This document shows, piece by piece, positions 33,171-40,070 of a stretch of 64,000 bases of DNA. Within the stretch, counting starts at the first letter, position 1; every line of letters starts with the position of its first letter. The position numbers and the translations under genes are program-made. Source of the DNA: Gordonibacter pamelaeae (lineage in GTDB: Bacteria > Actinomycetota > Coriobacteriia > Coriobacteriales > Eggerthellaceae); NCBI RefSeq assembly GCF_042665095.1, contig NZ_JBHTBV010000007.1; one strand, 5' to 3'. The notes under the pieces are model-generated. The model saw only the letters and a program-made list of their open reading frames with translations. It ran no database searches and was not told where the DNA came from.

Positions 33171-34193
33171 ATGGGAAACAGGGCGATTATCACAACGCGT
33201 GAAAGGAAGATCGGGCTCTACCTGCACTGGAACGGCGGTCGCGACACCGTCGAGCCTCTGCTTCGGTACTGCGAGCTCCAAGGCTACCGCCCGCCCAGCT
33301 CCGACAGCTACGGGTGGGCCCGCATCTGCCAGGTCGTCGGCAACTTCTTCGGCGGCACGCTGTCGGTCGGCGTCGGCCCCTACACCGACGACGCGAGCAT
33401 GGACCCCGGGGACAACGGCATCTACGTCATCGACGGCTGGCGCATCGCCGAGCGCCTCACGACGGAATACGACGAGGACTGGAAGCCCGCCGGCGTCCGA
33501 GACGTAGAGCCGTGCGAAGAGCAGCGCTCCTACGATTTCGACGAGATGTTGCGCGCCTTTGACGAGTCCATGCCGGAAGACCTGCGCCTCGGCGAGCTTC
33601 TCGACTCCGTCGAGGTGCCGGCGGGCGAGCTCGAGGTCGGCGACGAGGTGTGGCTGCGCGAGCACGAGAGCGGCTGGAAGGCCTACCCCGTAGTCGGCTT
33701 TGGGCAGCCTGCCGGCAACGCGATAGCCGTCCGGGTGGAGACGGCCGACGGGAAGGTCAGCGTCACGTATCCCGATCTACCCTACGTAGCCCGTTACGAC
33801 CACGACGGGGACTTCTCCTGGAACTCCAACAACTACGTGCACGGGGAGACCGCCCGCATCAGGCCTCGTCGCGAAACGGGCTGGGAATGCCCGGCGGGCG
33901 CGATCGACGTGGTGGCGATGGAGGACGATATCCTCGTGCTCGTTGAAGTGTCGGCGAGAACCGCCGACGAGGGCGGCTTCCCGGAGGGCAGCGGCCTCGA
34001 GGGGCGCAGGCGCCGCGAGACGGCCGCCATCGCGTACCTGGCGGAGCATGAGGACGTCGACCGCCCCGTCCGCTTCGATGACGTGAGCCTGGTGGTCTTC
34101 GGCGAGGGCAAGGCCTTCCTTCGCCACCACATCAACGCCCTCTCCGACGCGGTTCCTGTTGCCGGCAGCTCGCTTCCCTCGGAGGTCGCCTAA
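33171..34193 (+). CDS. Mobile-element N-terminal domain fused to a YraN-like nuclease domain
   Basis: A 340-aa protein. The N-terminal about 110 residues (MGNRAIITTRERKIGLYLHWNGG) match a domain common on Gram-positive conjugative elements. The middle (about 150-235) is a beta-rich segment. The C-terminal about 110 residues resemble the YraN/UPF0102 nuclease fold: CPAGAIDVVAMEDDILVLVEVSAR, then GGF, RRRRETAAIAYLAEH and VRFDDVSLVVFGE. In YraN the catalytic signature is E/GxID...ExK; here the Lys position is Ser, so activity is doubtful. ATG 33171 follows GCGAAGGAGG with good spacing. Confidence 0.7.
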   Translation: MGNRAIITTRERKIGLYLHWNGGRDTVEPLLRYCELQGYRPPSSDSYGWARICQVVGNFFGGTLSVGVGPYTDDASMDPGDNGIYVIDGWRIAERLTTEYDEDWKPAGVRDVEPCEEQRSYDFDEMLRAFDESMPEDLRLGELLDSVEVPAGELEVGDEVWLREHESGWKAYPVVGFGQPAGNAIAVRVETADGKVSVTYPDLPYVARYDHDGDFSWNSNNYVHGETARIRPRRETGWECPAGAIDVVAMEDDILVLVEVSARTADEGGFPEGSGLEGRRRRETAAIAYLAEHEDVDRPVRFDDVSLVVFGEGKAFLRHHINALSDAVPVAGSSLPSEVA

Positions 34194-34216
34194 GGCCTCC
34201 TGACCCCTCCGAGGGG

Positions 34217-34242
34217 CGCCCCCGGCCTTCGGGCCGGGGGCG
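34217..34242 (+). terminator. Hairpin after the fusion gene
   Basis: CGCCCCCGGCC and GGCCGGGGGCG form a very stable stem with a TTCG tetraloop, 24 nt after the stop codon. No T run follows. Confidence 0.65.
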
Positions 34243-34337
34243 GATTGAAAGCCCTCGCGCCGCTCGTCGCGCTGAAAGAAGCGCATCGGCATGCTTCGAT
34301 TGCAATCGGACCTCGCGTCCGTTATTCTTCCGTCATG

Positions 34338-34366
34338 AGAAAGGGGCTGCCGAATCGGCAACCCCT
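34338..34366 (-). terminator. Terminator of the XRE-ImmA operon
   Basis: Read on the minus strand, AGGGGTTGCCG / CGGCAGCCCCT forms a hairpin followed by TTTCT. It lies just downstream of the last small gene of the leftward operon. Confidence 0.75.
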
Positions 34367-34401
34367 CGTTCATCGGTGAGGCTCTAGTGGCGGCTAGGGT
34401 C

Positions 34402-34506
34402 TCACTTCGTCTTTACGCGCACATGCGTGGTTTTCGTACCTTTGCGGACGATGCGGCCGGTCGTGGATACCCGATAGACAGGAACCCTGATTCTGACTCT
34501 CGCCAT
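34402..34506 (-). CDS. 34-aa basic small protein
   Basis: The product begins MARVRIRVPVYRVSTT and ends in a Thr/Lys-rich tail (THVRVKTK). A near-perfect GGGAGGTGAT sits 6 nt upstream of the ATG, so translation is very likely. It shares the MARV start and strong basic charge with the next gene upstream. Function unknown; a nucleic-acid-binding peptide is plausible. It is the last gene before the operon terminator. Confidence 0.65.
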   Translation of the reverse strand: MARVRIRVPVYRVSTTGRIVRKGTKTTHVRVKTK

Positions 34507-34545
34507 TTTTAATCACCTCCCTTCTTCAGCGGTTGATCCCAGGAA

Positions 34546-34674
34546 TTAATGCATCCTGTGCTTGTGGTTCGCTAGCGTCTTTGCGGAAGCGCTCTTCGTC
34601 CTCTTGGCTGTGCCGCTTTTGGCCAGCAGCGATGCCGCTTTCCCGACTTTGCCACCGTGGTGAACTCGTGCCAT
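34546..34674 (-). CDS. 42-aa basic small protein
   Basis: The product begins MARVHHGGKVGKAASLL and is rich in Lys, Ala, Ser and His to its end (NHKHRMH). GGGAGGTAATCG directly upstream is a strong ribosome-binding sequence. Composition resembles histone-tail-like or ribosomal-type peptides. It is 39 nt upstream of the 34-aa gene and 66 nt after the metallopeptidase gene, so all belong to one operon. I do not recognise a family. Confidence 0.65.
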   Translation of the reverse strand: MARVHHGGKVGKAASLLAKSGTAKRTKSASAKTLANHKHRMH

Positions 34675-34740
34675 TCGATTACCTCCCTTCAGATTGGTCG
34701 CTTCTTGGATGTATCTTCAGACGGAACCGTCGAAGACCCG

Positions 34741-35268
34741 TCATCTATGGGTCGCGCGCAGCTGCGTCTTTGCCGCAGCTAAGCTCACCTGGTATCTGCT
34801 CGCGATTGCATTTGCGTCTAGGTTGACGATGCTCTCGTAAGGCATAAGAATCTCGCCGGCAAGAGCATTCGCCTGCCATTCCGAATCCTCGAAAGCCTTG
34901 TGCGGAACATCCTCCCGCATGAGCCGAACGCCGAGCCCCTCGTGCAGAAGCAGGTGCGATATTTCATGGGCGACCGTGTAGCGGTCTCTTCCGCGGCCGT
35001 CACATGCGCCTTCGTAGACATCTTCTCGAAGCAAAATCCGATGCTTATCCGGATAGGTCATTCCGTGATCGATGCCAAGCTGGTCCTTCGAACAGATTTC
35101 GTACTCGAAATCCTGATAAAGTGCCGGCAGGACATGCTCGAGCATTTTCATAATGGGAAACGGGCCTTCGCCGTTATAGCGGAGATGCCCATGGATTGCG
35201 CGGGCGAAAGCGCGCAGGTCCCTTCTGCCGAGAGGGGGGACTTTCATTCCTGTCACATATCCAGACAC
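34741..35268 (-). CDS. ImmA/IrrE family metallo-endopeptidase
   Basis: A 175-aa zinc peptidase with the HExxH motif in YTVAHEISHLLLHE (about residues 98-111) and the downstream Glu region EDSEWQANALAGEILMP, standard for COG2856/ImmA. These enzymes cleave a partner XRE repressor to induce mobile elements, as in ICEBs1 ImmA-ImmR. The GTG start at 35266-35268 lies one base after the stop of the XRE gene, so the pair is translationally coupled. Confidence 0.92.
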   Translation of the reverse strand: MSGYVTGMKVPPLGRRDLRAFARAIHGHLRYNGEGPFPIMKMLEHVLPALYQDFEYEICSKDQLGIDHGMTYPDKHRILLREDVYEGACDGRGRDRYTVAHEISHLLLHEGLGVRLMREDVPHKAFEDSEWQANALAGEILMPYESIVNLDANAIASRYQVSLAAAKTQLRATHR

Positions 35269-35269
35269 A

Positions 35270-35632
35270 TCATTCCTTTCCCTTGTTCAGGATGTCCCAT
35301 ATCCTGTCCTTGTCTTCATCATCCAGGTCGGAAAACCTTCGCGCGAAGGCGATGGCGGTATTTCGGTCTCCCTTCGAGAGCGACGAGGCGTCTATCCCGA
35401 TGCTCCATCCGCTTGCTTCGGATACGCAGGAATAAAGGCTCTGCTCCAGCTCGTCTGCAAGCGCGTAAGCCCGTCCTACCTTTTCGGCAAAACCCTGCGG
35501 GGGCTTCCTTCTCCCCGTTTCGATTGCCGAAAGGGTCGAACTCGGCATGTCCAGCCTTTCCGCCATGTCGCGAAGGAGCTGGTCGTTGTCGAGCCTGAGC
35601 TTTCTGAGAAACTTTCCCAGTGGCGTTAGCAT
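35270..35632 (-). CDS. XRE-family repressor
   Basis: A 120-aa regulator. The N-terminal helix-turn-helix is LGKFLRKLRLDNDQLLRDMAERLDMPSSTLSAIETGRR-like (residues 4-45); the C-terminal half is a dimerisation or cleavage region (about 70-120). ATG 35632 follows GAAAGGAGAAACC, better than the longer in-frame start. Together with the ImmA protease it forms a likely induction switch for the element. The palindrome at 35656-35676 just upstream is the probable autoregulatory operator. Confidence 0.9.
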   Translation of the reverse strand: MLTPLGKFLRKLRLDNDQLLRDMAERLDMPSSTLSAIETGRRKPPQGFAEKVGRAYALADELEQSLYSCVSEASGWSIGIDASSLSKGDRNTAIAFARRFSDLDDEDKDRIWDILNKGKE

Positions 35633-35655
35633 GGTTTCTCCTTTCAACTTCTAAT

Positions 35656-35676
35656 AGTGTAGCATAGTTCTACACT
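35656..35676. promoter_or_regulatory. Operator of the XRE repressor
   Basis: AGTGTAG and CTACACT are perfect inverted arms with a 7-nt spacer, in an AT-rich promoter region 24 nt upstream of the XRE start codon. Confidence 0.65.
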
Positions 35677-35804
35677 TTGTAAATCTATTTTCTAGTTTGT
35701 ATACTCATATCTCCGGGCAAAGCAAGAGGCCTATTCCGTGTACACAGCCCCCGGAATAGCTCTTGGCCGCCTTGCCTGACGTCTGCCCCGAGCCCTCGGA
35801 AGAG

Positions 35805-35922
35805 GTCCGGGGCGTCCCCGTCTTCGGGACGGAACGCCCCGGACCGGGGCGGCGGGAGCGCGGCCCGCCTGCGGCTCGGCTACGCTCCGTGCGGGGGATA
35901 CCCCGCGCCCCTCGGGCGTCGG
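35805..35922. other. Candidate oriT region
   Basis: Upstream of mobC are an 11-bp perfect inverted repeat, GTCCGGGGCGT (35805-35815) and its complement (35834-35844), and a second hairpin GCGGGG-ATA-CCCCGC (about 35903-35917). Position and repeats fit the origin of transfer for the MobC/MobP relaxosome. The nick site cannot be assigned. The rest of 35677-35962 holds no gene. Confidence 0.5.
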
Positions 35923-35962
35923 CCCGCCCCCGATTTCGAAGTCCGAGGAGGCGAGCCGGAAG

Positions 35963-36374
35963 ATGGAAAGGCACCCGAAACAGCTCCATGTGCGTATGTC
36001 CGACCGGGAAATGGAGTCCGCTAAAGGTCTCGCCCGCGGACTCGGCATGACGGTCTCCGACCTCATCCGAGTCCTCCTGCAGCTGCCTGCGGAGGAGGTG
36101 CGAGGCGGGGCGAGGCTCGTTGTGGTCGACCGCACGACGGCGGCGCGGCTATCCCGCGAAATGACGCGTTGGGGGCACCACTACAACCAGGCGGTCCACG
36201 CCCTCAACGCCATCGCGTACTATCTGAGGGCGAACGACATGGAGACTGCGGAGGTGGTCGAGGAGCTGTCACGCGCCGAGCGCAAGCTTTGCCGAAATGC
36301 AGCCCGGGGTCGAGTCGCTGAGGCGAGCGGTGGCGGAGCTCTCCGGAAGCGTCCTCGCCGGGCTGGGGAGGTGA
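35963..36374 (+). CDS. mobC: MobC-like relaxosome accessory protein, apparent frameshift near the 3' end
   Basis: The N-terminus is MERHPKQLHVRMSDREMESA with a ribbon-helix-helix-like domain (LARGLGMTVSDLIRVLLQLP), followed by MTRWGHHYNQAVHALNAIAYYLR, the conserved MobC core. The expected ending, VESLRRAVAELSGSVLAGLG and a TGA at 36372-36374, is in the +1 frame from about 36285 (CAAGCTTTGCCG). In the starting frame the protein instead runs on into the relaxase. One extra T in CTTTG explains this. MobC helps the relaxase melt oriT. It is either a real fusion or a sequence/mutation artefact. Confidence 0.7.
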
Positions 36375-36379
36375 CGGGC

Positions 36380-37582
36380 GTGCCCATGCTCAAGACGATA
36401 TCGGGGCACACCTCGGCCAAGGGGATCAGGCGGTACCTGACGAAGGAGGGCCGCGCGCTCGCCGAGGACTACATCAACCTCGAGCCTCCAGCGCCGGGGA
36501 GGCCGTTCGACTGGGCCGAGGCGATGGACAGGATCCGGCGCCTGTACGGCAACGACTCCGCATGGCGGGGGCGGCGAGCCCGCACCTACAAGCACTACGT
36601 TGTCTCCCCGGATCCCAAGGACCGCATCTCGCTCGACGGGCTGCGCGCCCTCGCGACCGGATGGGCGAGGAAGTGTTTCCCGGACCACGAGGTCGCCATC
36701 GTCTACCACGACGACAATGCAGGAGGCATCCCGCACGCCCACGTCGTCGTCAACAACACCAACCTCGAGACGGGCCGCAGGCTACAGGACCCGGACCCGA
36801 AGGCGCTCGCAAGGTCCTTGCAGGGGGCAGCCGAAAGCCTAGGCATGTCGCCGCTGGAGGCGGTCCCGCGCTCAAGCGTCGCCGCCCGGGCGGAGCGCCG
36901 GCGTCCGAGGCCCGCCGCCAGTACGCGCCGCGAAGAAAATGTCGGGCGCGCCGAAAAGGAGCTCTCCGACCGCGGGGAGTACTCGTGGGTTGCCGACATA
37001 CGGGCCAGGGTGAGGGTGGCGCGCTCGGTGGCGAGGAGCGAGACGGAGTTCAGGAGCCTCCTCGGAGCGTTGGGCGTCACGGTGTCGGAGAACTCCCCCC
37101 ACGCGCCGAGGCGAGACTGGGTGTACGCGTTTGCCGACCGGCCGTCACGCAGGGTGAGTGGAGAGCGCCTGGGGCTGTCCTACAGCCGGGAGAGGTTGGA
37201 GCCCGTCCTTCGAACAGGAGGCTTCCGCAGAATAGCGGACGCCGGGGAGAGAGCAATAGCCGCAGCCGCCCGAAGCGCCGTAGAGTTGGGGAACCTCGAG
37301 GAGCTTAGGACTCTTTCCGAAGCCGTGGCGCTCGTCGAGTCGTCGAGGGCGACGTGCGTCGCCGATCTCGATCGTCTGGCGATGGACGCACGCGGCGCCG
37401 AGCTCGCAGCGTACGCACGCCGTATCGGGATGCTCCCCGAGCAGCGCCCCGAGCCCCGGCTCGGGGCCAAACCTTCGAAATCCTGTCTTGGAAGGGTTGC
37501 GGGGAACCGGGGGTCGCGCGGGATCGGCTCCGCGGAAACGCCGCGGACGCCGGAAAGGCAGGAGAGGGGAAAGCAGAGATGA
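36380..37582 (+). CDS. MobP-type relaxase
   Basis: A 400-aa relaxase/mobilisation nuclease that nicks oriT and covalently pilots the strand. It begins VPMLKTISGHTSAKGIRRYLTKEG, has Tyr candidates in the first 70 residues, and the metal-binding motif YHDDNAGGIPHAHVVVNNTN (His-Asp...His-x-His) near residues 110-130. The C-terminal half is helical with a DUF-like repeat region and an Arg/Pro-rich tail. GTG 36380 or ATG 36386 can start it. The same frame is open upstream through mobC. The stop overlaps the next gene (ATGA). Confidence 0.88.
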   Translation: MPMLKTISGHTSAKGIRRYLTKEGRALAEDYINLEPPAPGRPFDWAEAMDRIRRLYGNDSAWRGRRARTYKHYVVSPDPKDRISLDGLRALATGWARKCFPDHEVAIVYHDDNAGGIPHAHVVVNNTNLETGRRLQDPDPKALARSLQGAAESLGMSPLEAVPRSSVAARAERRRPRPAASTRREENVGRAEKELSDRGEYSWVADIRARVRVARSVARSETEFRSLLGALGVTVSENSPHAPRRDWVYAFADRPSRRVSGERLGLSYSRERLEPVLRTGGFRRIADAGERAIAAAARSAVELGNLEELRTLSEAVALVESSRATCVADLDRLAMDARGAELAAYARRIGMLPEQRPEPRLGAKPSKSCLGRVAGNRGSRGIGSAETPRTPERQERGKQR

Positions 37583-38103
37583 TCCTGAAGGCGTACTACT
37601 CAGGAGGCCGCATCGACGTCTTCGACACCGACCACCACGTCGACGCGGTGCCGCAGAGAGGAAATCTCCTCGCCAACTACACGCTCGACCTCTCGGATGT
37701 CGCAGGAGACGGCATTTGGCTGCGCTCCTACTATCACGAGGCGGCAGAGGCCTACCGCGAGGAGCCGGGACCGACGGGGCTTCCTGTGGCTCGCAGACGG
37801 GACGGGTGGAGCTTCCTGGTCGCGGATGCGGATGATCTGGAAAGAATCAACCGCCTGACCGTTGACGGTGAGACGGTGCTCATCAGGGTCGCGGGGGATT
37901 TGGTGGACGCCTCTGCGCTTTCCTGGGCGCGCGAATGCGCCGAGGAGGTCGCGCCGGGCGCCCTCTCCGCTTACGCTTTCCTCGTTGGGATATCCGACGG
38001 GGGCGAACCGATCGCACCCGAGTCCATAGGCGTTCCCGCCTCCTGCTTCAGCGCACTGCTAGCGAACGAGCGGCAAGGTTTCACGGAGGAGCCCCGTTTC
38101 TAG
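37579..38103 (+). CDS. Hypothetical protein of the mobilisation operon
   Basis: A 174-aa acidic protein starting MILKAYYSGGRIDVFDTDHH, translationally coupled to the relaxase stop codon. It has two beta-rich halves and no membrane segment. Similar proteins follow relaxase genes on Gram-positive elements, but I know no assigned function. The overlap suggests it acts with or is regulated alongside the relaxase. Confidence 0.65.
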   Translation: MILKAYYSGGRIDVFDTDHHVDAVPQRGNLLANYTLDLSDVAGDGIWLRSYYHEAAEAYREEPGPTGLPVARRRDGWSFLVADADDLERINRLTVDGETVLIRVAGDLVDASALSWARECAEEVAPGALSAYAFLVGISDGGEPIAPESIGVPASCFSALLANERQGFTEEPRF

Positions 38104-38248
38104 CGCCTTGATTACTCCTGGGAAAAATGTGATAGTTTGGCACTGCTCTTTTCCCTTCGCCTTCGGGTTGGAATGTGTGTTAAGGTGGCGACGGGGAGCC
38201 CATCAGGCTGCCCGGGTACGAGCCACGCGCGGGGAAGGAACCCCTCTT

Positions 38249-38632
38249 ATGGACAAGATGTCGAAATCCCATGAGGACTATCTCGAGGCGATCGTCATGC
38301 TCGGCGGCGCTGTTGGCTCATCAGTCCGATCGGTCGACGTTGCGAATAAGCTAGGGGTCTCTAAGGCCTCTGTGAACAAGGCAATCGGCCTTCTTAAGGA
38401 CAAGGGCCTCGTCGAACAACCCTACTACGGAGACATCACGCTTACCGAAGAGGGTTCGCGTTACGGCCGCACGGTCCTCGACCGGCATCGCATGCTGTTC
38501 TTCTTCTTCACGCAGGCCCTCGGCATACCAGAGGACCGTGCCGACAAGGAGGCTTGCCTTATGGAACATGCCATAAGCGACGAGTCTTTCGAAAAATGGA
38601 GGTCCTATATCGCGTCCCTCGGACTCGAATAG
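38249..38632 (+). CDS. DtxR/MntR-family metal-dependent regulator
   Basis: A 127-aa protein. MSKSHEDYLEAIVML is the typical start, then a winged helix with recognition helix VRSVDVANKLGVSKASVNKAI and wing DITLTEEGSRYGRTVLDRH, followed by the short dimerisation/metal domain including HRMLFFFFTQALGIPEDRADKEACLMEHAISDE. Cys, Glu and His positions (EACLMEHAIS) fit the primary metal site. It lacks the C-terminal SH3 domain, as in MntR. ATG 38249 follows GGGAAGGAACCCC. It is the likely regulator of the metal genes that follow. Confidence 0.88.
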   Translation: MDKMSKSHEDYLEAIVMLGGAVGSSVRSVDVANKLGVSKASVNKAIGLLKDKGLVEQPYYGDITLTEEGSRYGRTVLDRHRMLFFFFTQALGIPEDRADKEACLMEHAISDESFEKWRSYIASLGLE

Positions 38633-38685
38633 CCTCGACGACCGCTGTGATTGGTCCGTGGAAACAGCAGCAGTTTAAACAGGAT

Positions 38686-38726
38686 CCCAGGGGCACCGAT
38701 ACAGGCGAAGCATCGGGGCCCCTGGG
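38686..38726. other. 15-bp stem-loop after the DtxR-like gene
   Basis: CCCAGGGGCACCGAT pairs with ATCGGGGCCCCTGGG (one mismatch) across an 11-nt loop. There is no T run. It may be a terminator of the regulator gene or a leader structure for the next unit. Confidence 0.55.
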
Positions 38727-38823
38727 CGATATTCCTGTCAGATGGTCGCCGAGGGACGTTGGCCGGGAAATATGCTGCCTGTCTGATAACAGTAGCTTGC
38801 CCAGTTTCCTTGTGATATGATTC

Positions 38824-38849
38824 ATAAAGTTAACTATAGTAAACTTTAT
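38824..38849. promoter_or_regulatory. DtxR-type operator candidate
   Basis: ATAAAGTTAACTA is followed directly by TAGTAAACTTTAT, a 26-bp inverted repeat with one mismatched pair, immediately before the ribosome-binding sequence of the winged-helix gene. ATAAAG(T/C)TAACTAT recurs at 48470-48483. Confidence 0.65.
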
Positions 38850-38863
38850 TCAAGGAGATGCCG

Positions 38864-39223
38864 ATGGTTGTCGGGGTGAGAGCTCTGCTCCAGGAGGGCA
38901 GAACGTATTCGTACGGCGATCTGCAGAGCGCCTTCGGTTTGGATGAAGACCAATTTCCGCTCGCGTTCGACACTCTTGTCAGAACGCGCCGCATCCGCCT
39001 CGTCATTTTCGATCGCGGATTTGCTGCCCTGTCTCCGTTCGAACGGGACCTGCTTTGGCGGGTGGCGGGTGGAAAGGCGCAGGGGCTTCGGCATGGAAAG
39101 GAGGCCGTGTGGTCCAGGAGGCAGACGGGATTCCCTGCCGTTCCCTCCCATGCGTTCGAAGAGTCCGGGAAGGGGCGGTTTTGCGCTGCAGCCGGCCGTG
39201 AGGATTCGGCTTTGGCTGGATAG
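38864..39223 (+). CDS. Small winged-helix-like protein
   Basis: A 119-aa protein. The first about 65 residues look like a winged helix (RTYSYGDLQSAFGLDEDQFP, then LVRTRRIRLVIFDRGFAAL), similar in layout to FeoC-like regulators. The rest is basic and low in structure. ATG 38864 is chosen because AAGGAG at 38853-38858 is too close to the ATG at 38858. It sits under a metal-type operator, so a role in metal regulation is likely but unproven. Confidence 0.6.
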   Translation: MVVGVRALLQEGRTYSYGDLQSAFGLDEDQFPLAFDTLVRTRRIRLVIFDRGFAALSPFERDLLWRVAGGKAQGLRHGKEAVWSRRQTGFPAVPSHAFEESGKGRFCAAAGREDSALAG

Positions 39224-39267
39224 AAAGGGCTTGTTTTCGAGATTGTTTTGAAGACGTGAAGAAATTA

Positions 39268-39285
39268 TTAGCTGTAACTAACTAA
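39268..39285. promoter_or_regulatory. Metal-regulator site candidate
   Basis: TTAGCTGTAACTAACTAA has the TTAG...CTAA ends of DtxR/MntR boxes. It lies in the otherwise empty 39224-39483 gap. Confidence 0.45.
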
Positions 39286-39314
39286 TTAAGAGTCGCTTCG
39301 TTTCGTCAAGGTGA

Positions 39315-39332
39315 TTAGCCTTAGATAACTAA
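39315..39332. promoter_or_regulatory. Metal-regulator site candidate
   Basis: TTAGCCTTAGATAACTAA is a second TTAG...CTAA site 30 bp from the first. Close relatives lie at 47273-47293 and 59618-59637. Confidence 0.45.
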
Positions 39333-39483
39333 TGTTCGAAAGCCCGTCCCACGAATGGACGCTGAAAACATGCTTAACCGGGCGATGGCAGCTCTCCTCG
39401 TCTGGCTGTTCGTCGCAAGCGATAGGCCCCAGAACCTTCCTGAAGCCTATCGCTTGAACGTCGTAAGATATACCTGCGCCTAA

Positions 39484-39564
39484 CTATTTGTGCTTGTAGC
39501 CAGTGTAGAAGGCCATAACCGCGCAGATCATCCCAGCCCACGCCCATATCTTGTGCATCTTCAC
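39484..39564 (-). CDS. 26-aa single-helix membrane peptide
   Basis: The peptide MKMHKIWAWAGMICAVMAFY, ending TGYKHK, is one membrane helix with basic ends. GGAGAGGAGG lies 8 nt before the GTG start (39562-39564), so translation is likely. It is divergent from the DUF6110/P-type ATPase operon across a shared palindromic operator. Similar tiny proteins accompany DUF6110 genes as far as I recall. Its job could be assembly or regulation of the neighbouring membrane system. Confidence 0.6.
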   Translation of the reverse strand: MKMHKIWAWAGMICAVMAFYTGYKHK

Positions 39565-39647
39565 GCCTGTCGCCTCCTCTCCTGCTTTTGGCGTACAAGG
39601 TAGAACCTTGGAAAGTACGATACGGTTGACTTCCTGACCCGGAGTCA

Positions 39648-39676
39648 TTATCTTATAAAATGTAAACATAAGATAA
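39648..39676. promoter_or_regulatory. Operator between the divergent membrane peptide and DUF6110 operon
   Basis: TTATCTTAT and ATAAGATAA are perfect 9-bp arms separated by 11 nt. The palindrome is placed to control both divergent units and could be a Fur- or DtxR-type site. Confidence 0.6.
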
Positions 39677-39742
39677 CTTTTTTCAAAAATGCACGGGTCT
39701 CGTTTTACGTGCTCGGACGTCGAGAAAGGTGGTCTTGCATCT

Positions 39743-40066
39743 ATGAAAAGCCAGACGAAGTACGGTCTTCTTGTCGGAGCGGGTTTTCTTGTCGGGAGCG
39801 TCGGGCTCAAGGCACTGACCAGTCAGGCAGCGCGAAGGGTATACGTTCAAGGCATCGCCAAGGGGCTGCAGGCCAAATCGTGCTATGAAGGCATCGTCGA
39901 GCAGGCGCGAGCCCAGGCAAGCGATATTATTGCCGAAGCTCGCTATGCCAACGAGCCTGCATCTGGCGTATCGGACGTTGCGCCTGATACGCCAGACGAA
40001 GAAACGGTAGCCTGCGAGGAATCGGAAGAGGCCCAGTCCTCTGCCTTGGCGACGGCGAAGAAGTAA
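39743..40066 (+). CDS. DUF6110-family membrane protein, ferrosome FezA-like candidate
   Basis: A 107-aa protein with one N-terminal membrane helix rich in Gly and GxxxG spacing (LLVGAGFLVGSVGLKAL), then a conserved SQAARRVYVQGIAKGLQAKS-like segment and an acidic tail rich in Glu. This is the DUF6110 pattern, usually found beside a P1B-type ATPase. Small Gly-rich membrane proteins paired with P1B-6 ATPases are the hallmark of ferrosome (fez) loci. GAAAGGTGG upstream supports ATG 39743. It is 4 nt from the ATPase gene. Confidence 0.7.
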   Translation: MKSQTKYGLLVGAGFLVGSVGLKALTSQAARRVYVQGIAKGLQAKSCYEGIVEQARAQASDIIAEARYANEPASGVSDVAPDTPDEETVACEESEEAQSSALATAKK

Positions 40067-40070
40067 TGCG

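Noticed and set aside
39689..39742. 18-residue N-terminal extension of the DUF6110 protein
   Set aside because: It is hydrophilic, overlaps the operator-promoter region and lacks a ribosome-binding sequence; the family begins just before the membrane helix.
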